Source: an uncultured Oscillospiraceae bacterium (GTDB lineage Bacteria; Bacillota; Clostridia; Oscillospirales; Oscillospiraceae). From it: DNA of 64,000 nucleotides. Location: NCBI GenBank assembly GCA_934565655.1, contig CAKTIE010000001.1, positions 186,001 to 250,000 of the forward strand. Direction: 5' to 3'. The notes under the pieces were generated by a model, which made no database searches, was not told where the DNA came from, and saw only the letters and a program-made list of their open reading frames with translations. The position numbers were made by a program, and so were the translations under genes. Of this stretch, positions 17,028-25,926 are shown in pieces (the stretch's first letter is position 1; every line of letters starts with the position of its first letter).

Positions 17028-18836
17028 ATGGCAATCGAATTCAAAGACGGCAAGTATGTTGACGCCAACGGCCACGTGACGCTGGATCCTACCATCTATA
17101 AGGATTGGCAGATCGCCGAGGAGGCGGAAAAGGCACTTCCCCCTGTGGAGTATTTCCGCGAGAAGCTGGGCCTGCTGCCCGAGGAGATCATCCCCTACGG
17201 CAAGACCCCCAAGATCGACTTCATCAAGGTCATGAATCGCCTGAAGGATAAGCCCGACGGCAAGTTCATCGAAGTGACCGCCATCACCCCCACCCCCTTC
17301 GGCGAGGGTAAGTCCACTGTATCCCTAGGCCTGATCGAGGGTCTGGGCAAGCTGGGCCTGAACGTGGGCGGCGCTCTGCGTCAGCCCTCCGGCGGCCCCA
17401 CCATGAACGTCAAGGGTACCGCCGCAGGCGGCGGCAACGCCCTGCTGATGCCCATGACCGAGTTCTCTCTGGGCCTGACCGGCGACATCAACGACATCAT
17501 GAACGCCCACAACCTGGCCATGGTGGCCCTGAACGCCCGTATGCAGCACGAGCGCAACAACAACGACGAGTGGCTGGCCGCCAAGGGTCTGAAGCGTCTG
17601 GATATCGACCCCAAGCGCATTGAGATGGGCTGGGTCATGGACTTCTGCGCCCAGGGCCTGCGCAACATCATCATCGGCATCGGCGGCCGTCTGGACGGCT
17701 TCATGATGGAGTCCAAGTTCGGCATCGCCGTCGGCTCCGAGCTGATGGCCATTCTGGCTGTGGCCCGCGATCTGAAGGATCTGCGCGAGCGTATCGGCAA
17801 GATTGTTGTGGCTTACTCCCGCAGCGGCGAGCCCGTCACCTGCGAGGATCTGGAGGTTGCCGGCGCTATGACCGCCTGGATGCGCAACACCATCAACCCC
17901 ACCATGTGCTACTCCGTGGAGCACCAGCCCGTTCTGGTCCACGCCGGCCCCTTCGCCAACATCGCCATCGGCCAGTCCTCCGTCATCGCTGACCGTCTGG
18001 CCCTGAAGCTGTTTGATTACCATGTTACCGAGTCCGGCTTCGCCGCCGACATCGGCTTCGAGAAGTTCTGGAACGTCAAAACCCGCCTCAGCGGCCTGAC
18101 CCCCAACGTGTCCGTGCTGGTTGCCACCGTCCGCGCTCTGAAGATGCACGGCGGCGGCCCGAAGGTCACCCCCGGCGCACCCCTGCCCAAGGAGTATACC
18201 GAGGAGAATCTGGAGCTGCTGGAGAAGGGTACCTGCAACCTGTTCCACCATGTGAACACCATCAAGAAGTCCGGCATCAACCCCGTGGTCTGCATCAACC
18301 GCTTCTATACCGATACCGACGCCGAGATCGCTCTGCTGAAGAAGCTGTGCCAGGAGCGCGGCATCCGCTGCGCCGAGTCCAACCATTGGCGCTTCGGCGG
18401 CGAGGGCGCCATCGAGCTGGCCAAGACCGTTGTGGAGGCCTGCGAGGAGCCCGTGAACGTCAAGTTCCTGTACGATCTGGATATGCCTCTGCGTCAGCGC
18501 GTTGAGCTGATCGCCAAGGAGGTCTACGGCGCTGACGGCGTGGATTGGGCGCCTCTGGCGGTGGAGAAGGCCAAGCGCTTCGAGAGCGATCCCAAGTATG
18601 CCGATTACTGCACCATGATGGTCAAGACCCATCTGTCCCTGTCCGACGATCCCACCAAGAAGGGCGTGCCCACCGGCTGGCGTCTGGCTGTCCGCGACAT
18701 TCTGGAGTACGGCGGCGCCAAGTTCCTGTGCCCCATGGCCGGCACCATCTCCATGATGCCCGGCACCGCGGCCAACCCCGCCTATCGCCGCATCGACGTG
18801 GACACCGAGACCGGCAAGGTCAGCGGCCTGTTTTGA
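17028..18836 (+). CDS. fhs: Formate-tetrahydrofolate ligase, long divergent form
   Basis: ATP-dependent activation of formate on THF, entry step of the methyl branch. 602 aa against about 556 for the common form. P-loop [11 protein letters not shown] replaces the usual TPAGEGKTT; the [25 protein letters not shown]-like [20 protein letters not shown] and [11 protein letters not shown] motifs are intact. An N-terminal extension ([15 protein letters not shown]) precedes the family start. The start at 17028 has AAGGAGGAT upstream; the frame is open 28 codons further but without a site. Likely active, from a separate subfamily (inference). Confidence 0.93.
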   Translation: MAIEFKDGKYVDANGHVTLDPTIYKDWQIAEEAEKALPPVEYFREKLGLLPEEIIPYGKTPKIDFIKVMNRLKDKPDGKFIEVTAITPTPFGEGKSTVSLGLIEGLGKLGLNVGGALRQPSGGPTMNVKGTAAGGGNALLMPMTEFSLGLTGDINDIMNAHNLAMVALNARMQHERNNNDEWLAAKGLKRLDIDPKRIEMGWVMDFCAQGLRNIIIGIGGRLDGFMMESKFGIAVGSELMAILAVARDLKDLRERIGKIVVAYSRSGEPVTCEDLEVAGAMTAWMRNTINPTMCYSVEHQPVLVHAGPFANIAIGQSSVIADRLALKLFDYHVTESGFAADIGFEKFWNVKTRLSGLTPNVSVLVATVRALKMHGGGPKVTPGAPLPKEYTEENLELLEKGTCNLFHHVNTIKKSGINPVVCINRFYTDTDAEIALLKKLCQERGIRCAESNHWRFGGEGAIELAKTVVEACEEPVNVKFLYDLDMPLRQRVELIAKEVYGADGVDWAPLAVEKAKRFESDPKYADYCTMMVKTHLSLSDDPTKKGVPTGWRLAVRDILEYGGAKFLCPMAGTISMMPGTAANPAYRRIDVDTETGKVSGLF

Positions 18837-18840
18837 TTAC

Positions 18841-18995
18841 TGGCGAAAAGTCTGACGACTTTTCTGCCAAGAAGGCTTGCAGCCTGACTGCGCGCCTTTG
18901 GCACTTGCAGGCTGAGAAGTATTTTTCGCCACGCACATGTCGCGGCGAAAAATGATTGGATTGTTTCGCATCTGCGGATGCGAACTCTGCGAGGC
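18841..18995 (-). repeat. Interspersed repeat, copy A (inverted relative to copy B)
   Basis: On the minus strand it runs from GCCTCGCAGAGTTCGC through CCGCGACATGTGCGTGGC and AAATACTTCTC to a terminal hairpin with GTCGTCAGAC. Copy B at 63137-63333 has the same blocks in the same order. Copy A begins 4 bases after the fhs stop codon. No transposase-like ORF is inside. Confidence 0.85.
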
Positions 18996-19040
18996 TTTTT
19001 AGGACGTATTAAGGTTATTTTCGGATACTTAAATGCAAGA

Positions 19041-19073
19041 AAGCTCCGGCGGCTTGAAGCCGCCGGAGCTTTT
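19041..19073 (+). terminator. Hairpin with T-run ahead of fchA
   Basis: AAGCTCCGGCGGC TTGA GCCGCCGGAGCTTTT. It could terminate or attenuate transcription between fhs and fchA; no strong promoter is visible after it, so partial read-through is expected. Confidence 0.7.
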
Positions 19074-19119
19074 CCCTTTGAGAGAAAAATTTTCACCGGA
19101 TCATAACAAGGAGAAAACT

Positions 19120-19740
19120 ATGGATTATACCACCAAATCCTGCCGTGAGTTCGTCACGGTTCTGGCTTCCAACGAGCCTGCTCCCGGCGGCGGCGGCGCG
19201 TCCGCGCTGGTGGCCGCCATCGGCACCGCCCTGGGCAACATGGTCGGCTCTCTGACCGTGGGCAAGAAGAAGTACGCCGACGTGGAGGCGGAGATCATCG
19301 CCCTGCAGAAGAAGTGCGACGCCCTCCAGACCGAGCTGCTGGATCAGGTGCCTGCCGACGCCGAGGGCTTTATTCCTCTGGCCAACGCCTACGGCATCCC
19401 CAAAGACGATCCCGACCGGCCCCGCATCATGGAGGAGGCCACCATCACCGCCTGCCAGGTGCCCATGCACATCATAGAGCTGTGCTGCGAGGCCATCGAC
19501 GCCATCGAAGTGTTCGCTGCGAAGGGCTCCCGCTTGGCGGTGTCCGACGCGGGCTGCGGTGCCACCATCGTGAAGGCGGCATTGCAGGCGGCGTCCCTGA
19601 ACGTGTTCATCAACACCAAGACTCTGCTCAACCGCGAGGTGGCGGAGGAGATGAACGCCAAGTGCCTGACCATGCTGGACGTGTACGGCAAGAAGGCCGA
19701 CGGCATTTTTGAGACCGTCAAGGCCGGTTTCTTCAAATAA
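19120..19740 (+). CDS. fchA: Methenyl-THF cyclohydrolase / formimidoyl-THF cyclodeaminase family
   Basis: Interconverts formyl-THF and methenyl-THF. 206 aa, all-helical FTCD-C/FchA family; starts MDYTTKSCREFV with the conserved PAPGGGGASALVAA glycine-rich loop at residues 20-33. AAGGAG lies 6 bases before the ATG. It sits between fhs and folD. FolD itself may carry cyclohydrolase activity, so the two could overlap; clusters with both are common in acetogens. Confidence 0.93.
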   Translation: MDYTTKSCREFVTVLASNEPAPGGGGASALVAAIGTALGNMVGSLTVGKKKYADVEAEIIALQKKCDALQTELLDQVPADAEGFIPLANAYGIPKDDPDRPRIMEEATITACQVPMHIIELCCEAIDAIEVFAAKGSRLAVSDAGCGATIVKAALQAASLNVFINTKTLLNREVAEEMNAKCLTMLDVYGKKADGIFETVKAGFFK

Positions 19741-19754
19741 GGGAGGAAAAGAAT

Positions 19755-20633
19755 ATGGCAAAGCAATTACTGGGTAAAGAAGTGACCGCCGCCATGAACG
19801 AGAAGCTGCAGCAGCGCGTGGCGGCGCTGAAGGAAAAGGGTGTCATGCCGAAGCTGGCCATCGTCCGCTGCGGCGAGAATCCCTCCGACCTGTCCTATGA
19901 GAAGGGCGCAACCTCCCGTGCCGAGCTGATCGGCGTGGACGTGGTGAAGTTCCTGCTGCCGGAGGATGTGACCAAGGAGGCGCTGATCGCCCAGATCGAG
20001 GCCATCAACGCCGACGACAGCATCCACGGCTGCCTGCTGTTCCGCCCTCTGCCCAAGCATCTGAAGGCGGATCAGGACGAGATCTGCAACCATCTGGCCG
20101 CCTGCAAGGACATCGACTCCATGACCGACCTGTCCAACGCCGGTGTGTTCATGGGCAAGAAGCTGGGCTTCGCACCCTGCACGCCCCAGGCCTGTATGGA
20201 GATCCTGAACTACTACGGCATCGACTGTACCGGCAAAAAGGCCGTGGTCATCGGACGCTCTCTGGTAGTGGGCAAGCCCGCCGCCATGATGCTGCTGGGC
20301 AAGAACGCCACCGTTACCGTGTGCCACACCAAGACCAAGGACGTGCAGGCTGTGGCCCGTGAGGCCGACATTCTGGTGTCTGCCGCCGGTGTGCTGAAGA
20401 GCCTGACCAAGGACTATGTCCGTCCCGGCCAGATCGTCATTGACGTGTCCATGAACTGGGACCCCGACAAGGTGACCTCCAAGGGCAAGGGCGGCATGGC
20501 GGGCGACGCTGTGTTCGCCGAGGTGGAGCCGATCGTCGAGGCTATCACCCCCGTGCCCGGCGGCGTGGGCGCCGTCACCACCTCCGTGCTGATCGGTCAT
20601 GTGGTGGAGGCCGCCGAGCGCACGCTGGCGTAA
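19755..20633 (+). CDS. folD: Methylene-THF dehydrogenase (and cyclohydrolase)
   Basis: Oxidoreductase between methenyl- and methylene-THF. 292 aa, full length. SYEKGATSRAELIGV holds the catalytic lysine region (Tyr-x3-Lys type), and VVIGRSLVVGKPAAMMLL is the dinucleotide-binding signature. GGAGG lies upstream and the next gene follows after 12 bases. Cofactor (NAD or NADP) cannot be read reliably. Confidence 0.95.
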   Translation: MAKQLLGKEVTAAMNEKLQQRVAALKEKGVMPKLAIVRCGENPSDLSYEKGATSRAELIGVDVVKFLLPEDVTKEALIAQIEAINADDSIHGCLLFRPLPKHLKADQDEICNHLAACKDIDSMTDLSNAGVFMGKKLGFAPCTPQACMEILNYYGIDCTGKKAVVIGRSLVVGKPAAMMLLGKNATVTVCHTKTKDVQAVAREADILVSAAGVLKSLTKDYVRPGQIVIDVSMNWDPDKVTSKGKGGMAGDAVFAEVEPIVEAITPVPGGVGAVTTSVLIGHVVEAAERTLA

Positions 20634-20645
20634 GGAGGGCTGACC

Positions 20646-21464
20646 ATGAATCTGTTTGCTCCTGCCGAGATCGCGGCCAACTACGCCGAGGCCGGCGTAA
20701 AGAAGAGCAGCCTGCCCGTCAGCAAAATGCTGCTGCTGGGCATGCTGGCCGGTATGCTGATCGCCTTCCCATCCTGCGTGACCAACATGGCCAGCTATGG
20801 CCTGGACAACAACAGCACCATCCGGGCCATCTCCGGACTGCTGTTCGCCTTCGGCCTGGGTATGGTGATCCTGATCGGCGCGGAACTGTTCACCGGTAAT
20901 ACGCTGATCTTCATCAGCGTGCTGGAGAAGAAGGTGCGCGTGGCCGCCATGCTGAAGGACTGGCTGTTCGTGTATATCGGCAACTTCATCGGCTCGCTGC
21001 TGGTGGCGGTGCTGTGCGCCAAGTTCGGCTGGCTGTCCGCCGGAAGCAACGCGCTGGCCGTGTACGCCATGAAGGTGGCGCTGGGCAAGATGACCATGCC
21101 CTTCCAGAATGCCTTTTTCATGGGCTTTCTGTGCAACGTGCTGGTGACCATCGGCGTGCTGCTGAGCCTGGGCGCCAAGGACACCATGGGCCGGTTTATC
21201 GGTGCGTGGGCGCCGGTGATGTTCTTCGTCACCTGCGGCTTCAACCACTCCATTGCCGACATGACCTACTGCACCATGGGCCTGTTCGCCAAGACCGTAC
21301 CCGCTTACGCGGCCTCCGCCGCGGAGGCTGGCCTGAATCTGGACGCCCTGACCTGGGGAACCTACTTCACCGGGAATATGATCCCTGTGACGCTGGGCAA
21401 CATCCTGGGCGGCCTGTTCGTGGGCTTCACCATGTGGTTCGGCTTCCTGCGGAAGGCGAAGTAA
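20646..21464 (+). CDS. Formate/nitrite transporter family channel
   Basis: 272 aa membrane protein with six hydrophobic segments of the FNT fold. The pore histidine motif GFNHSIADM (near residue 199) and GAELFTGNTL near residue 80 are present. Next to fhs-fchA-folD it most likely moves formate in or out; nitrite or hydrosulfide are family alternatives. AGGAGGG lies 7 bases before the ATG. Confidence 0.9.
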   Translation: MNLFAPAEIAANYAEAGVKKSSLPVSKMLLLGMLAGMLIAFPSCVTNMASYGLDNNSTIRAISGLLFAFGLGMVILIGAELFTGNTLIFISVLEKKVRVAAMLKDWLFVYIGNFIGSLLVAVLCAKFGWLSAGSNALAVYAMKVALGKMTMPFQNAFFMGFLCNVLVTIGVLLSLGAKDTMGRFIGAWAPVMFFVTCGFNHSIADMTYCTMGLFAKTVPAYAASAAEAGLNLDALTWGTYFTGNMIPVTLGNILGGLFVGFTMWFGFLRKAK

Positions 21465-21474
21465 AAGATGACCA

Positions 21475-21505
21475 CCATAACCTCCGGCCTGGCCGGAGGT
21501 TATGG
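21475..21505 (+). promoter_or_regulatory. Perfect 15-bp palindrome between the formate channel and the DUF1638-like gene
   Basis: CCATAACCTCCGGCC and GGCCGGAGGTTATGG are separated by a single T. It lies between the stop at 21464 and the AAGGAGG at 21513, and could act as an mRNA hairpin masking or exposing the downstream start. Confidence 0.65.
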
Positions 21506-21527
21506 ATTTTGTAAGGAGGCGTGTGCC

Positions 21528-22226
21528 TTGGACAAGAACGATACGCTGATCCTGTGCTGCGCCTCGGTGCGGCATCATCTGGACGCGGCCCAGCAGAAGA
21601 TGGGGACGGACTTCCCGGTGCGGGAGCTGAGCTGGGAGAACCACAAGGAGCCCGCCGTGATGCATGAGACGCTGCTGCGCACCATGGCGGAGCTGCCCGC
21701 CCATATCACCACGGTGCTGTCCTGCGTGTGCAGCTGCGGCGGCGTGTGGGAGGGCGTGATCCTGCCCTGCCGCACGGTGCTGCCGAAAATGGATGACTGC
21801 GTTACCATGATGCTGCAGACCGACGACACCCTGCGCGCCGACGCCAAGCAGGAGGGCCATATCTACTTCCGGGACTGCGACCGGGGTGAGCACTCGGTGG
21901 CGGCCTTCAAGGATGAGATCTGCCGCCGGTACGGCATGGAGATCGGAACCTCCATCTTCGGCGGATTCATGGAGGGCTATCGCCACGCCGACATGATCGA
22001 CACCGGCGCATACGACTGCTACGCCGAGGACTTCGTGGCGGAGATGCAGCAGTGCGCCGACCTGATCCGCTGCGACCTGGACTATGTGACCGGCAGCAAC
22101 CGGGTGCTGGAAAATCTGGTGTCCGGCCGGTGGAAAACGCAGTTTCTGGTGCTGGAAAAGGGGCATACTGTGAAGGAGACAGACTTCTTCCCGGCAGGCG
22201 AGCCGGGACGGCGGCTGCTCTACTGA
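21528..22226 (+). CDS. DUF1638-like protein
   Basis: 232 aa. VLSCVCSCGGVWEGV followed by LPKMDDCVTMML matches the layout of DUF1638 (a CG-rich loop, then a conserved DC), a family found beside corrinoid methyltransferase systems. About ten cysteines could bind metal. I place the start at the TTG (21528), which has AAGGAGG 8 bases upstream; an ATG at 21468 is in frame but lacks a site and would run through the palindrome. Function unknown; a cobalamin- or folate-linked role is inference. Confidence 0.65.
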   Translation: MDKNDTLILCCASVRHHLDAAQQKMGTDFPVRELSWENHKEPAVMHETLLRTMAELPAHITTVLSCVCSCGGVWEGVILPCRTVLPKMDDCVTMMLQTDDTLRADAKQEGHIYFRDCDRGEHSVAAFKDEICRRYGMEIGTSIFGGFMEGYRHADMIDTGAYDCYAEDFVAEMQQCADLIRCDLDYVTGSNRVLENLVSGRWKTQFLVLEKGHTVKETDFFPAGEPGRRLLY

Positions 22227-22245
22227 AGCAAAGGAGGACAAGGCC

Positions 22246-23079
22246 ATGATCATGGACGGCTGTCAGGGGAAGCCCCGCACCCCCACCATCCGGGAGAAAA
22301 CCTGCCCGGTGTGCGGCAATACCATCGAGATCTTCTCCACCGATACCCAGGTGACCTGCGACAAATGCGGCTTTGTGGCGTATAACGACGCCCTCAGCTG
22401 CGTGCAGTGGTGCCAGTATGCCCGCAAGTGTGTGGGCGACGAGATGTATGAGCGGATGATGGAGCTCGCCCGCCGCCAGAAGGCGGAGCGCGCCACCAAG
22501 GAGGAACGGGAAATGACCGTTGCGGAACAGAAAGCGGTGCTGCGGAAGAAGCTGCGCACCATGGAGCGCATTTTGCCCCAGAGCTATCGGGACGAGAGCG
22601 CCGCGGCCATCTGCCGCTGCGTGACGGAGCTGCCGGAATATCAGGCGGCGCAGGTGGTGTTCGCCTTTGTGGGCACGGAGCGGGAGATCGACACCACGGC
22701 GCTGCTGCGGGACGTGCTGGACAGCGGCAGGACGCTGTGCCTGCCCCGGTGCGGCGCGGAACACAGCATGGCCCTGTGCCATGTGACGTCGCTGGATCAG
22801 CTGACGCCGGGCGCGTATGGCATTCTGGAGCCGGTGGCGGACTGTCCGCTGCTGACAGTGGAGGACATCGGCTTTGTGGTGACGCCCTGCCTCTCCTGCG
22901 ACCTGCGGGGCGACCGGCTGGGACAGGGCGGCGGCTACTATGACCGGTTCTTTGACCGCTATCACGGCCCGGCGGCGCTGCTGTGCCGGGAGAAGCTGCT
23001 GTCGGAGGAGGTACCCATGGAGCCCCACGACAAGCGGTTCGCCCTTATCGTCACGGAGAAGGACGTGTACCGGGTATAA
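22246..23079 (+). CDS. Zinc-ribbon / 5-formyltetrahydrofolate cyclo-ligase fusion
   Basis: 277 aa. Residues 20-65 form a cysteine-rich domain (CPVCG, CDKCGF, then CVQWCQYARKCVG), seen elsewhere in anaerobes as a free small protein. Residues about 88-277 are a complete 5-FCL (MTHFS) domain ending in the LGQGGGYYDRFF motif. 5-FCL recycles inactive 5-formyl-THF to methenyl-THF using ATP. AAAGGAGGA precedes the start. Last gene of the one-carbon run. The role of the zinc ribbon in the fusion is unknown. Confidence 0.87.
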   Translation: MIMDGCQGKPRTPTIREKTCPVCGNTIEIFSTDTQVTCDKCGFVAYNDALSCVQWCQYARKCVGDEMYERMMELARRQKAERATKEEREMTVAEQKAVLRKKLRTMERILPQSYRDESAAAICRCVTELPEYQAAQVVFAFVGTEREIDTTALLRDVLDSGRTLCLPRCGAEHSMALCHVTSLDQLTPGAYGILEPVADCPLLTVEDIGFVVTPCLSCDLRGDRLGQGGGYYDRFFDRYHGPAALLCREKLLSEEVPMEPHDKRFALIVTEKDVYRV

Positions 23080-23116
23080 AAAAGTACGCTGTGCTTTCGC
23101 ACAGCGTACTTTTTTA
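23078..23116. terminator. Bidirectional rho-independent terminator
   Basis: AAAAAAGTACGCTGTGC TTTC GCACAGCGTACTTTTTT; serves the 5-FCL gene and the convergent prfB. Confidence 0.9.
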
Positions 23117-23127
23117 TACTCGGTTTT

Positions 23128-24249
23128 TTACTTCAGCTCGCCGTTGGCGGCGGCGGTCAGATAGGCGTTGATGAAGCCGTCGATGTCGCCGTCCATCACC
23201 GCCTGAATGTTGCCCATTTCATAGCCGGTGCGGGTGTCCTTGGCCAGGGTGTAGGGCATGAACACATAGGAACGGATCTGGCTGCCCCACTCGATCTTCA
23301 TCTGCACGCCCTTGATGTCGCTGATCTTCTCGGCATGCTGCTGCAGCTTCAGCTCCGCCAGCTTGGCCTTCAGCATCTTCATGGCGTTGTCGCGGTTCTG
23401 GAACTGGCTGCGCTCCGTCTGGCAGAACACCACGATGCCGGTGGGCAGGTGGGTCAGGCGGACGGCGGAGGAGGTCTTGTTGATGTGCTGGCCGCCTGCG
23501 CCGGAGGAACGGCAGGCCTGCATTTCGATCTCCTCGGGACGGATCTCAATCTCGCTGTCGTCGGCCAGCTCAGGCATGACCTCCAGCGCGGCGAAGCTGG
23601 TCTGACGGCGGGCGTTGGCGTCGAAGGGGCTGACGCGCACCAGACGGTGGACGCCGTTCTCGCTCTTCAGATAGCCGTAGGCGTTCTCTCCCTCGATGAG
23701 GATGGTGGCGGACTTGATGCCCGCTTCTTCACCGGCTTCGTAGTCCATCAGCTGATAGGTGTAGCCGTGGCGCTCGGCCCAGCGGGTGTACATGCGGTAC
23801 AGCATCTCCGTCCAGTCCTGGGCCTCGGTGCCGCCGGCGCCTGCGTGGAAGGTGAGGATGGCATTGTTGGCGTCATACTCGCCGCTGAGCAGCGCGGCCA
23901 GACGGCGCTCGCTGATCTCCTTCTGGAGCTTTTCGTAGCCGTCGATCACATCGGGCAGCTGGGAGGCGTCGTCCTCCTCCTGGGCCATCTCGCACAGGGT
24001 CAGGGTATCCTCCCACTCGCTGACCAGACGGTCATGCTTCTTGATCTTGTTTTCCAGACGCTTGATCTGCTGGCTCACCTTCTGGCTGCGCTCCAGATCG
24101 TTCCAGAAGCCGTCCTGCTCCGTTTCCTTCTGGAGGGCGGACAGCTCCTCACGGGCCTTGGGGATGCCCAGCGCCTTTTCCAGCTCGCCCAGCGTAGGCT
24201 CCAGCGCCAGCAGCTTCTGCTTATAATCATCGTATTCGATAACGGCCAT
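23128..24249 (-). CDS. prfB: Peptide chain release factor 2
   Basis: Recognises UGA/UAA stop codons and triggers peptide release. 373 aa; SPF anticodon-like tripeptide (VRVSPFDANARR) and GGQ loop (SSGAGGQHINKTSS) present. AAGGAG precedes the ATG. The frame is continuous from the first codon, so the programmed +1 frameshift used by many bacteria for prfB autoregulation is absent. Confidence 0.96.
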   Translation of the reverse strand: MAVIEYDDYKQKLLALEPTLGELEKALGIPKAREELSALQKETEQDGFWNDLERSQKVSQQIKRLENKIKKHDRLVSEWEDTLTLCEMAQEEDDASQLPDVIDGYEKLQKEISERRLAALLSGEYDANNAILTFHAGAGGTEAQDWTEMLYRMYTRWAERHGYTYQLMDYEAGEEAGIKSATILIEGENAYGYLKSENGVHRLVRVSPFDANARRQTSFAALEVMPELADDSEIEIRPEEIEMQACRSSGAGGQHINKTSSAVRLTHLPTGIVVFCQTERSQFQNRDNAMKMLKAKLAELKLQQHAEKISDIKGVQMKIEWGSQIRSYVFMPYTLAKDTRTGYEMGNIQAVMDGDIDGFINAYLTAAANGELK

Positions 24250-24291
24250 ATGTGTCGATCTCCTTATATCGTAGATTTCAGTAACTAAACT

Positions 24292-24320
24292 ATTATATCC
24301 GAAAAAATGTGGGCTGTAAA
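24292..24320 (-). promoter_or_regulatory. Promoter of prfB
   Basis: Minus strand TTTACA (24320-24315), 17-base spacer, TATAAT (24297-24292), 43 bases before the start codon. Confidence 0.7.
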
Positions 24321-24327
24321 GGGGGAA

Positions 24328-25803
24328 TCAGGGCGTTTCCGGCATTTCTGCGATGATTTCCGCCGGATAAGCCTCGGCTGTCCGCTGATGCCGCAGCAGC
24401 ATGGCGGCGTTTTCCTCGGCCTTCAGGTTGAGGAACACCCGACGCATCATCACCAGCGTCAGGGCTAAGGACAGAACATCCGCCACCGACTGGGCCAGCT
24501 GCACGCCCAGCTGATCCAGCCACAGGGGCATCAGCAGCACGGCGGGAATGAAGAACAGGCCCTGACGGGCGGCGGCCAGAATGGTGGCCGGCAGCGTCTT
24601 GCCCATGGTCTGGGTCATCATATTGCTGACCAGCGCATAGGCCGCCAGCGGGAAGGTGACGCACTGGCACCGCATGGCCACCGTGCCGAAGGCCACCACC
24701 TCCGGATCATCCCGGAAGATGGCCACCAGCTGGGGCGCGAAAATGTAGCCCAGAATGCCTGCCGCCACCAGAAACAGCGTGCCCCACTTGACGCAGAAGC
24801 GGAAGCCCTGCCGCACCCGGTCATAGAGCTTGGCGCCGTAGTTGAAGCCGCACACCGGCTGAAAGCCCTGTCCGAAGCCGATGAGGGCGGAGTTGGCCAT
24901 GGTCATGATCCGGCTCACCACGCTCATGGCGGCGATGGCCGCGTCGCCGTACAGGCCGGAGGCGGTGTTCAGGCAGATAGTGGAAATGGCCATCAGGCTC
25001 TGGCGGCACAGGCTGGGGAAGCCGCCCCGCAGGATCTCCTTGAAAATGTGGCGGGTAAAGCGGATCTTGCTGGGGTGGAGCCGCAGGTTGCCGCCCCGCG
25101 TGCAGCCGAACAGCAGCAATCCGAAGGAGAACAGCTGCCCGATGATGGTGGCCAGCGCCGCGCCCTTGATGCCCATCCGGAAGGTGAAGATCAGCAGCGG
25201 GTCAAGCCCCACGTTGATGACCGCGCCCGCCACGATACCGATCATGCTGTACATGGCGCTGCCCTGAAAGCGCAGCTGGTTGTTTAGCACGAAGGAGGCG
25301 GTCATATACGGCGCGCCCAGCAGGATGATCCGTAGATAGTCGCAGGCGTAGGGGAGGATGGTATCGGTGGAGCCCAGCAGCCGGGCCAGGGGCTGCAAGA
25401 AGATCTGCCCCAGGATCAGCACCACCACGCCGGCGGAAAAGGCCAGCGTCACGGCGGTGATGGCCATGGTCTCGGCATCCTCGGTCTCATGGCGGCCCAG
25501 CTGGCGGGAGATGTAGTTGCCGCTGCCCTGCCCGAAGAAAAAGCCGGTGGCCTGAATGATGGCCATCAGCGAAAAGACCACGCCCACCGCGCCGGTGGCC
25601 GCGTTGGAGTGCATCAGTCCCACAAAGAAGGTGTCCGCCAGATTATACACCGCCGTCACCAGCATGGAGATGATGGTGGGCACCGCCATCTCGCACACCA
25701 GCCTGCCAACCGGCTCGGTGGTCAGATGCAGGTATTTTTCCTCCTGAAGCAGGTTGGCCTCCTTCAGATGCTTTGTCTCATGAAGATGATGGTTGTGATA
25801 CAT
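24328..25803 (-). CDS. MATE family efflux transporter
   Basis: 491 aa with about 12 hydrophobic segments in two homologous halves; typical motifs PTIISMLVTAVYNLADTFFVG and GFGQGFQPVCGFNYGA. Exports drugs or metabolites against Na+ or H+ gradients; substrate not predictable. AGAGGA precedes the ATG. The N-terminus (MYHNHHLHETKH) is histidine-rich, which is unusual and could bind metal. Confidence 0.93.
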   Translation of the reverse strand: MYHNHHLHETKHLKEANLLQEEKYLHLTTEPVGRLVCEMAVPTIISMLVTAVYNLADTFFVGLMHSNAATGAVGVVFSLMAIIQATGFFFGQGSGNYISRQLGRHETEDAETMAITAVTLAFSAGVVVLILGQIFLQPLARLLGSTDTILPYACDYLRIILLGAPYMTASFVLNNQLRFQGSAMYSMIGIVAGAVINVGLDPLLIFTFRMGIKGAALATIIGQLFSFGLLLFGCTRGGNLRLHPSKIRFTRHIFKEILRGGFPSLCRQSLMAISTICLNTASGLYGDAAIAAMSVVSRIMTMANSALIGFGQGFQPVCGFNYGAKLYDRVRQGFRFCVKWGTLFLVAAGILGYIFAPQLVAIFRDDPEVVAFGTVAMRCQCVTFPLAAYALVSNMMTQTMGKTLPATILAAARQGLFFIPAVLLMPLWLDQLGVQLAQSVADVLSLALTLVMMRRVFLNLKAEENAAMLLRHQRTAEAYPAEIIAEMPETP

Positions 25804-25841
25804 AAAATCCTCTGCTTCTGTGATTTTTTTACTTAAATTTC

Positions 25842-25870
25842 ATGATAACATGGTTTTTTCTGTAAATCAA
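25842..25870 (-). promoter_or_regulatory. Promoter of the MATE gene
   Basis: Minus strand TTGATT (25870-25865), 17-base spacer, TATCAT (25847-25842). It is back to back with the pyrophosphatase promoter. Confidence 0.65.
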
Positions 25871-25875
25871 GACCA

Positions 25876-25904
25876 TTGACCGGCGGCGCGGCCTGCACTA
25901 TAAT
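25876..25904 (+). promoter_or_regulatory. Promoter of the pyrophosphatase gene
   Basis: TTGACC (25876-25881), 17-base G+C-rich spacer, TATAAT (25899-25904). Confidence 0.8.
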
Positions 25905-25926
25905 ATCAGCAAAGAAGGAAAACGCT

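Noticed and set aside
18841..18995. Short open frames inside the interspersed repeats as genes
   Set aside because: The same translation appears in both repeat copies without start sites; it reflects the repeat, not a protein.
24150..24249. Programmed +1 frameshift in prfB
   Set aside because: The frame is open from the first codon without an internal UGA near codon 25, so no frameshift is needed.
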